A stretch of DNA of 39,769 nucleotides, from positions 1 to 39,769 of the forward strand of contig CAJXLK010000038.1 in the NCBI GenBank assembly GCA_913055635.1, given 5' to 3'. The translations under genes and the position numbers were made by a program. The notes beneath the pieces were generated by a model, which did not search any database, had not been told where the DNA came from, and saw only the letters and a program-made list of their open reading frames with translations. Positions 24,828-35,798 of this stretch are shown one piece after another. Numbering within the stretch: position 1 is the first letter of the stretch; each line of letters starts with the position of its first letter. Origin of the DNA: an uncultured Bacteroidota bacterium (GTDB lineage: Bacteria > Bacteroidota > Bacteroidia > Bacteroidales > UBA12077).

Positions 24828-25016
24828 ATGAAAAAATTGGAGATAAAAGAAGTAATGGAGATGAAAAATTGTGAATTGGTCCAGATCAGTGGAGGAAATG
24901 ATTTTCTTAGAGATGGCTTCAAGAAGTTGGGTGCATTATTTGGAAAATTATGTAGTTGGGCCTCTTTTGAAGATTCAAATAGCATAAACGAAGGTTATGT
25001 CGGGAGGGGAAGATAG
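24828..25016 (+). CDS. GG-leader secreted peptide precursor 2 (bacteriocin-like)
   Basis: A 62-residue precursor with leader MKKLEIKEVMEMKNCELVQI then SGG (23 residues). The 39-residue core begins NDFLRDGFKKLGALFGKLCS, an amphipathic, basic helix with one Cys, and continues with a polar tail ending GYVGRGR. Its charge is opposite to the acidic core of the gene upstream, which would suit a two-peptide system; that is inference. It starts 73 bp after peptide 1 and is followed by a hairpin at 25029-25057. The leader has a Leu/Ile/Val pattern before SGG like that of precursor 1, so both should be cut by the same C39 peptidase. Confidence 0.83.
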   Translation: MKKLEIKEVMEMKNCELVQISGGNDFLRDGFKKLGALFGKLCSWASFEDSNSINEGYVGRGR

Positions 25017-25028
25017 CTCTTATTTCAA

Positions 25029-25057
25029 GCCGCTGCTGTTGTTTTAACGGCAGCGGC
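25029..25057 (+). terminator. Hairpin between peptide 2 and the export genes
   Basis: GCCGCTGCTGTT (25029-25040) pairs with AACGGCAGCGGC (25046-25057) over 12 bp with one G-U pair and a 5-nt loop. No proper U-tract follows. It could partially terminate or stabilise the peptide mRNA, giving more peptide than transporter. Confidence 0.6.
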
Positions 25058-25130
25058 ACCTTTATGGTCTTGCTTATAAAATAACATAACAAATATTTTT
25101 AAAAGTTTAATTACTAAATTTTTTAATGTT

Positions 25131-25271
25131 ATGGAAGAACAAAACAACAAGTCTTATCAGGAATTGCTAAAACAGAATAAACAATTAAAGCGAACCAATT
25201 TAGTTCTGTTTGTCTATCTGATCGCTTCTTTTATTATAGTTGTTTATAATGCCTTTTTTGGTGGTGGATGA
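25131..25271 (+). CDS. 46-residue tail-anchored small membrane protein
   Basis: A short gene lying between the second peptide gene and the HlyD gene. The 46-residue product has a charged, helical N-terminus (MEEQNNKSYQELLKQNKQLK) and one hydrophobic helix (NLVLFVYLIASFIIVVYNAF) close to the C-terminus, ending FGGG. This is the arrangement of a tail-anchored protein with the N-terminus in the cytosol. I do not recognise a family. Immunity protein, transporter accessory subunit, or a third exported product are all possible; its position inside the locus favours a dedicated role. ATG at 25131 follows an A/T-rich leader, as usual in this phylum. Confidence 0.7.
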   Translation: MEEQNNKSYQELLKQNKQLKRTNLVLFVYLIASFIIVVYNAFFGGG

Positions 25272-25344
25272 CAATATAGTTGACAAAGTTCAATTATTTT
25301 AAATAAAAAAGAATAATTTTTTACCTGACAACAATTTTTGCATC

Positions 25345-26502
25345 ATGTCCCCACTTTTTCCACCGGAGATTGTAGACCGGACCACGGAAAGCCTTTTTGT
25401 GGAGCGTAAAACCCGTACTTCCATTATTTATATTATGGTAATCGTGGCGTTGCTGGTGGCCCTGGGTTCACTGCCTTTCATTGATGTTGCCATTACCAGC
25501 CAAAGCCGGGGCATCATCCGTTCGGCCAGGGAAAACAACCGCATTGCCTCACCCCATTCGGGCCGCATTGAATGGATCAGCATCCGGCCCAACCAGCCGG
25601 TAATTGCCGGTGACACACTCTTAATGCTTAATACCGACAAGTTGGATGAAGAAATGGCCTGGTACAGAAAACAAATCCAAAGGAATCAAGCCTGCATCCG
25701 GGATCTGGAACTCATCCTCAGCGATAAGGGAAAGCCCCAAACATTGCTGTATCAAACCCATTATGCCCAATACAGGGCCAACCTCAAGAAACATAACCAT
25801 GAGCGGGTGAAGGCCCGAAAAGAATTTCAAATCCACCGCCAGCTCCATCAGCAGCAGGTAATAGCCGACCGCCAAATGGAGGAGAAAAAATACTTGTATG
25901 AGCTGGCCAGTTACAATTACAAGACCTTTCGGGAAGAAACCCGGCTTAAATGGCAGAATGAATTGGAAACCTATCGGCTCAGGATGCAGGAACAACGCTC
26001 GATGATGGAGCGATTAAAACAGGAAAAGAGCCAGTATACCCTTACGGCTCCTGTCAACGGGATTATTACCGAGGCGGCCGGATTGCAGCCCGGCAACTTT
26101 GTAGCCCACAATCAGATGATCGCTGAAATTTCACCGGAAAAAGATCTGATGGTTGAATGCTACATCTCCCCGGCCGACATTGGAATGATCCGCGACAGCA
26201 TGGCAGTGCGCTTTCAGTTCGATGCTTTTAATCACAACCAGTGGGGGCTTGGAACGGGGCGGGTCCAGACCATCTCTCCCGATGTGATCACCAAAAATGA
26301 TCAGCCTGTTTTCCGGGTGCGATGCTCCCTGGCGTCCGCGGAGCTCAAACTGAACAACGGTTACATCGGCAGGTTGAAGAAAGGCATGACCCTGACGGCG
26401 CGTTTTCAGATTGCCCGGCGCAATCTGTTTCAACTGTTGTATGACAAGGTAGACAACTGGTTGAATCCTAAGTTGCAACCAATCAATCACCAATCATATT
26501 AA
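25345..26502 (+). CDS. HlyD-family periplasmic adaptor for peptide export
   Basis: A 385-residue membrane-fusion protein that would bridge the ABC exporter and an outer-membrane TolC-type channel. It has a cytosolic start, one membrane helix (SIIYIMVIVALLVALGSLPF, about 26-45), a lipoyl/biotinyl half-motif (IASPHSGRIEWISIRPNQPV), a long coiled-coil hairpin rich in Gln, Glu, Arg and Lys (about 100-230), the second lipoyl half (YTLTAPVNGIITEAAGLQPG) and a beta-barrel domain (MVECYISPADIGMIRDSMAV). The ABC transporter starts 13 bp after its stop, so they are co-expressed. No TolC gene is in the window; it must be supplied elsewhere. Confidence 0.93.
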   Translation: MSPLFPPEIVDRTTESLFVERKTRTSIIYIMVIVALLVALGSLPFIDVAITSQSRGIIRSARENNRIASPHSGRIEWISIRPNQPVIAGDTLLMLNTDKLDEEMAWYRKQIQRNQACIRDLELILSDKGKPQTLLYQTHYAQYRANLKKHNHERVKARKEFQIHRQLHQQQVIADRQMEEKKYLYELASYNYKTFREETRLKWQNELETYRLRMQEQRSMMERLKQEKSQYTLTAPVNGIITEAAGLQPGNFVAHNQMIAEISPEKDLMVECYISPADIGMIRDSMAVRFQFDAFNHNQWGLGTGRVQTISPDVITKNDQPVFRVRCSLASAELKLNNGYIGRLKKGMTLTARFQIARRNLFQLLYDKVDNWLNPKLQPINHQSY

Positions 26503-26515
26503 AAGGAAGCCAGCG

Positions 26516-28672
26516 ATGGGCATCAGGGTAAAACAAAGGGATGTAACGGATTGCGGAGCTGCCTGTCTGGCTTCCATTGCTGCTTATTACCGTTTGCGCA
26601 TCCCGGTCTCGCGGATTCGCCAAATGGCAGGAACAGATAAGAAGGGCACCAATGTTTTGGGGCTGATCCAGGCTGGTGAAAAAATGGGCATGTCGGCCAA
26701 AGGCGTTTGGGGCAAGCAGGAAAGCCTTATGCGAATTCCCCTGCCGGCGATTGCCCATGTGGTGATCGGGGAAAGGCTTCACCATTATGTGGTTATCTAT
26801 AAGGTAACACCAAAATGGCTGCAGATCATGGATCCCCGCCATGGCAAAACCGAACGCATGCCCATCAAGGAATTTATGAACATCTGGAGCAAAGCCATGG
26901 TCTTGATGGCACCCAATGAGGATTTTCGCCCGGCCAATCTGAAAGCCTCCAACCGCTCGCGGTTTTTGTTCCTGCTCAAACCCCACCGCGGCATCCTGAT
27001 GCAAGCCCTCTTCGGGGCCGTTATTTATACCATCCTGGGATTGTCAACCTCCATATACATTCAAAAGATCACCGACCACGTGCTGGTCGGCGGCAACCGA
27101 AACCTGCTCAACCTGCTGAGCATTGCCATGGTGATGATCCTGCTGTTTCAAATATTCATCGGCATCATCAAAACGATATTTATCCTTAAGACGGGACAAA
27201 AAATTGACGTGCGTCTGATCCTGGGCTATTACAAGCATTTGTTGAAGCTGCCCCAAAGGTTTTTCGATACCATGCGCGTGGGAGAACTTATCTCGCGCAT
27301 CAACGACGCGGTGAAAATCCGTCAGTTCATCAATGATACGATGATTACCCTGGTGGTGAACCTATTTATCATTGTTTTTGCCTTTGGATTGATGTTTATC
27401 TACAGTTGGAAACTGGCCCTGATCATTGCCCTGATCCTGCCCCTTTATGGGGTGGTGTATGCCATTACCAACCGGCTCAACAAAAAACAGGAACGGCGGG
27501 TGATGGTCAATGCCGCTGAAGTGGAGAGTCAACTGGTGGAATCGCTTAACGCCGTGCGCACGATCAAGCAATTTGGCCTGGAGGATTTTGCCAACTTGCG
27601 TACCGAAACCCGCTTTGTTGCCCTGCTGCGATCGGTCTACCATTCCGGGCTGAATGCGGTTTTTTCAGGCAATACCTCGGCTTTCCTCAGCCGTGGATTT
27701 ACCATCATCCTGCTTTGGGTGGGCTCCTATTTTGTGATCAACCGGCTGATCACCCCCGGAGAGTTGCTTTCTTTTTATGCCCTGATGGGCTACTTTACCG
27801 GGCCGGCTATGGCCCTGGTGGGCATGAATAAAACGATGCAGAATGCCATGATTGCCGGAGACCGGCTTTTTGAAATCATGGACCTTGAGCGGGAGGAGCA
27901 AACACCACTGATGGAGCTCGATAAGGAGATGGTGGGCGATGTGCATATGGAAAATGTTTGGTTTTCCTATGGCAACCGAACCGATGTGTTTGAGGGCATA
28001 AACCTGACCTTCAAGAAGGGAAAGATTACAGCAGTGATCGGGGAAAGCGGTTCGGGTAAGTCCACCATCACTTATCTGCTTCAAAAACTGTATCCCCTGA
28101 ATAAGGGGGGCATACGAATCGGCCAGTATGACCTGGGTGTGGTTTCTAACAAGAGCCTGCGCCGTATCATCGGGGTAGTCCCCCAACAGCTCAACATCTT
28201 TTCCGGGACCGTTGCCGATAACATTGCCATCGGGGATCCGGACCCCGATATGAAACGGTTGGTGGGGACCTGCTCTAGGCTGGGCATGTTGGATTTTATC
28301 AAAAAAATGCCCAATGGTTTTGGGACCTGGCTGGGCGCGAACGGAGCATCGCTCTCGGGAGGACAAAAGCAGCGGATAGCCATAGCCAGGGCCCTTTACC
28401 GTTGTCCGCGCATCCTGATCCTTGACGAAGCCCTCTCCAGCCTGGATTCAGAGGCAGAGGCTTATGTGCAGAAGGTGCTCAATGACCTGCGCAATCGGGG
28501 GCTCACCGTTGTGATGATCACCCATCGCCTCAGCTCACTGGCCCTGGCCGACTGGGTGGTCGTGCTGGATAAAGGAAAAGTGGCGGAACAAGGCAGCCCC
28601 CGCGATTTATATCATCACGGCGGCAAATATTATGGCATGTGGCAAAAACAATTGCCCGCGTTTTACAATTGA
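26516..28672 (+). CDS. C39-peptidase-containing ABC transporter (peptide processing and export)
   Basis: A 718-residue bifunctional transporter that cuts double-glycine leaders in the cytosol and exports the released peptide. The N-terminal C39 peptidase is intact: Gln7 in VKQRDVTDCGAACLASI, catalytic Cys13, His90 in ERLHHYVVIYK and Asp106 in IMDPRHG. A six-helix ABC membrane domain follows (about 160-450), then a nucleotide-binding domain with Walker A GESGSGKST, Q-loop VPQQLNIFSGTV, signature LSGGQKQR, Walker B ILILDEALSSLD and the H-loop ITHR. All motors and catalytic residues are present, so it should be active. It starts 13 bp after the HlyD gene. Its likely substrates are the two GG-leader peptides upstream. 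Confidence 0.96.
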   Translation: MGIRVKQRDVTDCGAACLASIAAYYRLRIPVSRIRQMAGTDKKGTNVLGLIQAGEKMGMSAKGVWGKQESLMRIPLPAIAHVVIGERLHHYVVIYKVTPKWLQIMDPRHGKTERMPIKEFMNIWSKAMVLMAPNEDFRPANLKASNRSRFLFLLKPHRGILMQALFGAVIYTILGLSTSIYIQKITDHVLVGGNRNLLNLLSIAMVMILLFQIFIGIIKTIFILKTGQKIDVRLILGYYKHLLKLPQRFFDTMRVGELISRINDAVKIRQFINDTMITLVVNLFIIVFAFGLMFIYSWKLALIIALILPLYGVVYAITNRLNKKQERRVMVNAAEVESQLVESLNAVRTIKQFGLEDFANLRTETRFVALLRSVYHSGLNAVFSGNTSAFLSRGFTIILLWVGSYFVINRLITPGELLSFYALMGYFTGPAMALVGMNKTMQNAMIAGDRLFEIMDLEREEQTPLMELDKEMVGDVHMENVWFSYGNRTDVFEGINLTFKKGKITAVIGESGSGKSTITYLLQKLYPLNKGGIRIGQYDLGVVSNKSLRRIIGVVPQQLNIFSGTVADNIAIGDPDPDMKRLVGTCSRLGMLDFIKKMPNGFGTWLGANGASLSGGQKQRIAIARALYRCPRILILDEALSSLDSEAEAYVQKVLNDLRNRGLTVVMITHRLSSLALADWVVVLDKGKVAEQGSPRDLYHHGGKYYGMWQKQLPAFYN

Positions 28673-28846
28673 ACGAACCGTTTTGCCGCACATATCAATT
28701 CATTTTCAATTTGTTGACTTAGGCCCCTTACTTATTGAATCCGGCCAATGACCTTTCCCTTTACTTCCTAAATGTTCCACTAAAAAAGCCTTTCTAGTTT
28801 TTGGCATTTTTTTTTATGTTTTTGTATCTTATTCCAAATCAATGCC

Positions 28847-29233
28847 ATGGAATCCATTCATCACTTTGAAGATTTGGAGGTGTGGAAACTGGCCCGAAAA
28901 ATTAACCGGAAGGTATATGATTATACCTCCAGGGATCCGCTTTGGCACGATTTTGCCCTGGTAGATCAATTGCGCAGGTCAGCCGGGTCGATTATGGATA
29001 ATATTTCCAGGGGCTATGAACGCGATGGCAACAAGCAATTCATTGATTACTTGTTTTTATCAAAAGCCGCATGCGGGGAGTGCCGGTCTCAGATACACCG
29101 GGCCCTGGATCAAAATTATCTGACCCAGAAAGAGTTTGACGAGCTCTATGAGCTGCTGATCCAGCAAAGCCAAAAACTCCAGGCTTTGATCCGTTACCTC
29201 AAAAAGTCCAATCCCCCCGATAGACGAACCTGA
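28847..29233 (+). CDS. Four-helix-bundle protein (S23/23S rRNA IVP family)
   Basis: A 128-residue protein of the family first found in intervening sequences of 23S rRNA and also used as the accessory protein Avd in diversity-generating retroelements. Typical pieces are HHFEDLEVWKLARKINRKVY, LVDQLRRSAGSIMDNISRGY and QFIDYLFLSKAACGECRSQI. The family forms pentameric four-helix bundles that may bind nucleic acid. Here there is no reverse transcriptase or rRNA nearby, so it is a stand-alone chromosomal copy, as is common in Bacteroidota, with unknown role. It begins 174 bp after the transporter and is likely separate. Confidence 0.92.
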   Translation: MESIHHFEDLEVWKLARKINRKVYDYTSRDPLWHDFALVDQLRRSAGSIMDNISRGYERDGNKQFIDYLFLSKAACGECRSQIHRALDQNYLTQKEFDELYELLIQQSQKLQALIRYLKKSNPPDRRT

Positions 29234-29394
29234 AGTTTTTTCATTCCACACAAAAAGGAAAGGCATTAGGAGAGGGGCATGAATCCATTCTTGCGGATGT
29301 CCGGGATTCAGCTCCCATCCACGGATTTTTACCAGGCTTGTGGATTGAATGATTTAAAGGAATAATCAATCCTGACCCCGGAGGGATTTGGCAT

Positions 29395-30048
29395 CTATTT
29401 TTTCGAAGAGTGCAGGTTAAACTTAGAAAGATCTGCTTTTGATTCCTCATTTCTCAGCAACCGGCCGATGTTTTTCTGATGGGTGATAAGGATCAAAATG
29501 GGGATCATCACCGAGAAGATGATCAGCGATTGGGCATCAAAATCGAAGACCAGGATGATCAAAAGCGGAAAAGAGATCCCGGCAATGATGGAACTTAATG
29601 AAACATAGCGGGTGCCGAAGAGGGTCAGGAAAAAGATGCCAGCCATGATCAGGGTAGGGAAGAGGCTGATGGCCAGGATGGCGCCAAAGAGTGTGGCCAC
29701 GCCCTTACCTCCTTTAAAATTGGCATATATGGGGAATATGTGTCCCAAAATGGCGGCGATACCAAGGATGAGCTGGACAGTGATCAGCGCTTCAGGGGCA
29801 GCCTGGACCAGGGTTGGATTTAGCATGGCCAGGCTGGTGGCCAGGTAACCCTTGAACAAGTCGATTATGAAAACCAGGATACCGGGCTTGGTGCCCAGTA
29901 CCCTGAAAGTATTGGTAGTTCCGGCATTGCCACTGCCGTACATTCTAACATCTATATGAAAAAATATTTTCCCGATCCACACCGATGAAGGAATAGAACC
30001 TATCAGGTAAGCTGCTGCAATCAACACGATATTCAGAGGATCAAACAT
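29395..30048 (-). CDS. plsY: Glycerol-3-phosphate acyltransferase PlsY
   Basis: PlsY transfers an acyl group from acyl-phosphate to glycerol-3-phosphate, the first step of phospholipid synthesis at the inner membrane. The 217-residue product is almost wholly hydrophobic with five or so helices. It shows the three family motifs: LIGSIPSSVWIGK near residue 16, the GSGNAGTTNTFRVLG motif near 41, and HIFPIYANFKGGKGVATLFG near 105. I chose the ATG at 30048 over 30069, since the shorter form begins directly before the first helix like other PlsY. It follows pckA on the same strand with 71 bp between. Confidence 0.95.
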   Translation of the reverse strand: MFDPLNIVLIAAAYLIGSIPSSVWIGKIFFHIDVRMYGSGNAGTTNTFRVLGTKPGILVFIIDLFKGYLATSLAMLNPTLVQAAPEALITVQLILGIAAILGHIFPIYANFKGGKGVATLFGAILAISLFPTLIMAGIFFLTLFGTRYVSLSSIIAGISFPLLIILVFDFDAQSLIIFSVMIPILILITHQKNIGRLLRNEESKADLSKFNLHSSKK

Positions 30049-30119
30049 ACACTCGGTTTTGATTTTCACTAATATAACTAATCATTGGGTCAGGAATTGT
30101 ACAAATCTAACAAATCTTT

Positions 30120-31772
30120 TCATTTCCCCGGACACTGAAGGGTTACTTCCTTTCGGATATTTTTATTTCCATAGGACTGGTCAAATGCATCGGAGAATTT
30201 GGAGGCCAGCAATCGGGCCTGTTTATCATAGGCTTTTTTATCTTCCCAGGTATTTTTAGGGGAAAGGATTTGATCGGGTACTCCGGGGCATTTCAGGGGG
30301 ATATCCAGGTGGAAGAGGCTGTCGTGTTGGAAATGGCCTTTATTGAGAACCCCGGACAGGGCGGCATCAACCATTTTGCGGGTATAGCTCAGGTCGATCC
30401 TTTGGCCTGTTCCGTAAGGCCCGCCGGTCCATCCGGTATTAATCAGGTAGACCTGGGTTTGATAACGGGCCATTTTTTCTCCGAGCATTTCGGCATATAC
30501 ATCGGGGTTGGCCGGCATAAAGGGTTGACCGAAGAACCTCGAGAAGGTGGCTTTGGGTTGGGTGATGCCGGTTTCCGTGCCGGCCAGTTTACTGGTATAG
30601 CCCATCAGGAACCAGAGCATGGCCTGTTCTGCGTTCAGTTTGGATACAGGGGGGATGACCCCGTAGGCATCGGCTGTAAGGAAAAGGATGGTACTGGGGT
30701 GATGGGCCGTGGAGGAGGGTTTAATGTTGTGGAGGTATTTCAGGGGATAAGAAGCCCGTGAATTGGGCGTGAGGCGTTCGTCATTAAAATCGAATGTTCC
30801 GTCGGGATAGATCATGGCGTTTTCAACGATGCTTCCATGTTGGGTATGATCATCCTTGTGCATGACGGCGTCATAGATCTCCGGTTCTTTTTGGGGGTCG
30901 ATGTTGATCATTTTGGCATAACAGCCATTTTCAAAGTTGGCGATCCCCTGTTGGCTCCACCCGTGCTCATCGTCGCCCAGGAGGGCGCGTTCGGGGTCGG
31001 CCGAGAGGGTGGTTTTGCCGGTGCCGGAGAGGCCCAGCAGCAAGGCAACATTGCCGTCGGGGCCTTCATTGGCCGAACAATGCAAGGGGAGGATGCCTTT
31101 TTGGGGCAGGTAATAATTCATCACCGTAAACATCAATTTTTTGACACTTCCCAAATAGGCCGAGCCAATGATGATGCCGATGCCCCTTTCTAAATCCATG
31201 GCCACGATCATGTTGCTGGTTTCACCGTTAACCAGGGTTCTCAGCCGGTCTTTGTATCTTTCCCGCTTGAGTTTGTTGTAAGGGAGAGTTAACAGGTAAA
31301 AATCCTGCTGATAAAAGATGCTTTTTTCGATCCCCTGGGGTACCGGGCGAAACATATTCAGGGAGAAAACCCCGGTCAGGGCATGATCGGTAATGGTTTT
31401 GACCGGAAGGCTGTAGGTCTGGTCGGCCCCAATAACGCGGTTGGTCAGGTAAAGTTCTGTTTTGGATTTCATCATATCCAGGGCATCGTGATAGACCATT
31501 TCAAAGGTTTCTTCATCAATGGCAATGTTATTGGGTGAATCCCAGTCAATATGATCCCTGTTTTCGGGCCTTTTAACAATGACCGTATCCTTGGGACTTC
31601 GGCCGGTGCTTTCGGCCGGGGTCCAGGTAGCCAGGGCTCCGGATTCAGAAACGATGGCTTCCTTCTTTTCCAGGGCTTTATGGATCAGGGTTGATTTAGG
31701 CAAATCCCTTAACAGGGTGGTTTTCGATTCAATAACTGAATCCAGTTTTTGCTTGAGGGTTTGATTCATCAT
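30120..31772 (-). CDS. pckA: Phosphoenolpyruvate carboxykinase (ATP)
   Basis: PckA interconverts oxaloacetate + ATP and PEP + CO2 + ADP. In fermenting Bacteroidota it commonly runs in the carboxylating direction toward succinate, which is inference here. The 550-residue product has STGRSPKDTVIV with the substrate Arg, the P-loop GLSGTGKTTLS at 247-257, the metal-binding LLGDDEHGW at 264-272, NFENGCYAKMI, and YPDGTFDFND with the family's ENAMIYPDG. The start is at 31772 or the next ATG (31769). A TATATTTG promoter lies 32 nt upstream. The adjoining ppdK gene acts on the same PEP/pyruvate node. Confidence 0.97.
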   Translation of the reverse strand: MMNQTLKQKLDSVIESKTTLLRDLPKSTLIHKALEKKEAIVSESGALATWTPAESTGRSPKDTVIVKRPENRDHIDWDSPNNIAIDEETFEMVYHDALDMMKSKTELYLTNRVIGADQTYSLPVKTITDHALTGVFSLNMFRPVPQGIEKSIFYQQDFYLLTLPYNKLKRERYKDRLRTLVNGETSNMIVAMDLERGIGIIIGSAYLGSVKKLMFTVMNYYLPQKGILPLHCSANEGPDGNVALLLGLSGTGKTTLSADPERALLGDDEHGWSQQGIANFENGCYAKMINIDPQKEPEIYDAVMHKDDHTQHGSIVENAMIYPDGTFDFNDERLTPNSRASYPLKYLHNIKPSSTAHHPSTILFLTADAYGVIPPVSKLNAEQAMLWFLMGYTSKLAGTETGITQPKATFSRFFGQPFMPANPDVYAEMLGEKMARYQTQVYLINTGWTGGPYGTGQRIDLSYTRKMVDAALSGVLNKGHFQHDSLFHLDIPLKCPGVPDQILSPKNTWEDKKAYDKQARLLASKFSDAFDQSYGNKNIRKEVTLQCPGK

Positions 31773-31804
31773 ATTGGATTTGTGGGTTTGGGTTTATGCA
31801 TTAC

Positions 31805-31812
31805 CAAATATA
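31805..31812 (-). promoter_or_regulatory. Promoter -7 element of pckA
   Basis: Minus-strand TATATTTG is an exact TAnnTTTG match 32 nt before the pckA start. It lies just downstream of the ppdK terminator hairpin. Confidence 0.6.
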
Positions 31813-31826
31813 ATGAATAAAAATTA

Positions 31827-31863
31827 AAAATAAGGGTTGCAACCTGGTTGCAACCCTTATTTT
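31827..31863 (-). terminator. Terminator after ppdK
   Basis: Perfect 17-bp inverted repeat, AAAATAAGGGTTGCAAC (31827-31843) and GTTGCAACCCTTATTTT (31847-31863), 3-nt loop, with T-rich ends on both strands. It lies 31 nt past the ppdK stop and insulates pckA. Confidence 0.88.
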
Positions 31864-31893
31864 TAACCTGATAAAAAGGGATATACTGATCTT

Positions 31894-34620
<2,727 letters not shown>

Positions 34621-34681
34621 CTTTATTCCGTTTTTAAGTGTTTAACGATATAAAACAATCCGTTTTTGTCGATACAAGATA

Positions 34682-34689
34682 CAAATATA
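34682..34689 (-). promoter_or_regulatory. Promoter -7 element of ppdK
   Basis: Minus-strand TATATTTG is an exact TAnnTTTG match 61 nt before the ppdK ATG, in a strongly A/T-rich stretch. No clear -33 TTTG is seen. Confidence 0.5.
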
Positions 34690-34836
34690 TTTAAAAATTG
34701 GAGATTTATTTTAATTGCAATGGAAATATTGGGGTAGGTGGCGTTGATTATAGCCCGGGAAGCTTTGGATTACAAGACAGCCTCTCAGCAAAGGATGATC
34801 TTGGAGGATCTGGCCATTGAGAGGAAAAGACCCGGT

Positions 34837-35220
34837 TTAAAAGGCTTTGATATTGAATTCCATTTCCGCCTCATTTTCAAAATCACGGACTTCTTCGACC
34901 ATATCCGGATCATCTTCATCATAAAACCAGTTGACTTCTGTTTGTCCACCCTGTTCCTTATATTTTTTGAGGATTTCGAATATATCCAACAGACATTTGG
35001 AGGTGCTTGTATTGAAATAAATGAGTTTGATATTCAGGGTTATCTTGCGTTTTTCTTCCTCGGTAAATTGTCTGATCCAATTGATCAGGGGCAGGTAAAA
35101 TTTATAGGCTTCTTCCATATAAGATTCCCCGCTTATTTCACACACACCGGAGGAGACCTCAAACTTTACGCTGGGAAAATAAGGAGTAGAAAGATTTTGA
35201 TTGATTTCAATATTCTCCAT
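34837..35220 (-). CDS. SiaC-family regulatory phosphoprotein (DUF1987)
   Basis: A 127-residue member of DUF1987, the SiaC family. In Pseudomonas aeruginosa SiaC is a partner-switching protein: SiaB phosphorylates it on a Thr, SiaA dephosphorylates it, and the unphosphorylated form binds the diguanylate cyclase SiaD. The family segment here is IYFNTSTSKCLLDIFEILKK, with candidate phospho-sites Thr71-Ser-Thr-Ser74. The N-terminus (LSTPYFPSVKFEVSSGVCEI) and GESYMEEAYKFYLPLINWI also match the family. It overlaps the upstream SiaB-like gene by 14 bp. No GGDEF protein lies nearby, so its target is unknown. Confidence 0.9.
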   Translation of the reverse strand: MENIEINQNLSTPYFPSVKFEVSSGVCEISGESYMEEAYKFYLPLINWIRQFTEEEKRKITLNIKLIYFNTSTSKCLLDIFEILKKYKEQGGQTEVNWFYDEDDPDMVEEVRDFENEAEMEFNIKAF

Positions 35221-35773
35221 CTTTGGTGAATTTAACCGTTAATTTAAAATAAGAAAAATCTCTGGTTGTTTCAATGATGTGAAAATCCAGGGGATTTCTG
35301 GAGATAAGCCGGGCCTGTAACATGCCGATGCGGGCGCCCAGTTTGTAACCGGATGAGCTTTTTCGCAGGGCCCGTTTCAGGGACTTTAGATTTTCATAAC
35401 TGGCATGGTTGATGATTTCACAGCGTTGAGCAAGTATATTGGCATCTGTGGTTTTCACCAGGTTTTTGGTAGTCAGCCAGTAATGGCTCTGGTCTTCGTC
35501 CATTCGCAGGGCACCCACCCCGATCTTTTTTTGTTTTTCATCAGCCTGTACGAATTGTTCGGCATAGTTAGAGACATTTTGGGAGAGTTCAACGTAAACC
35601 CTGAAAATTTGTTTCTGCAGGCGGGGATAATTGCTGGTCATCATTTTAAGCTGGTTGCCTAACATGGTCAGCAAATCAATAAAGAAGGGGCCTTCATAAG
35701 AGAATATTTGACTCATCGGGCCAATAAGGGGGGATTTCTTTAGGATGGGTGGAGCAGATTCTTCCCGGTTCAT
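35207..35773 (-). CDS. SiaB-family protein kinase
   Basis: A 188-residue member of the SiaB/DUF6272 family, a GHKL-related Ser/Thr kinase type that phosphorylates SiaC. The kinase N-box is visible as VYVELSQNVSNYAEQF, with Glu and Asn in the expected places, preceded by a helix around IDLLTMLGNQLKMMTSNYPR. The C-terminal half (YKLGARIGMLQARLISRNPL then ITTRDFSYF-like residues) forms the rest of the small ATP-binding domain. The ATG at 35773 is preferred over a TTG at 35797 that would add eight residues. It follows the phosphatase gene by 25 bp and overlaps the siaC-like gene, so all three are one transcription unit. Confidence 0.88.
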   Translation of the reverse strand: MNREESAPPILKKSPLIGPMSQIFSYEGPFFIDLLTMLGNQLKMMTSNYPRLQKQIFRVYVELSQNVSNYAEQFVQADEKQKKIGVGALRMDEDQSHYWLTTKNLVKTTDANILAQRCEIINHASYENLKSLKRALRKSSSGYKLGARIGMLQARLISRNPLDFHIIETTRDFSYFKLTVKFTKDGEY

Positions 35774-35798
35774 ATGGGGTGCCTTTAGTAATGCCAAA

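Noticed and set aside
28847-29233. Diversity-generating retroelement accessory protein (Avd)
   Set aside because: The four-helix-bundle family matches, but no reverse transcriptase or template repeat is in the window.
34738-35229. 163-residue plus-strand frame
   Set aside because: Antisense to the well-supported SiaC-like gene and rich in Phe/Ile/Leu as expected for a shadow.
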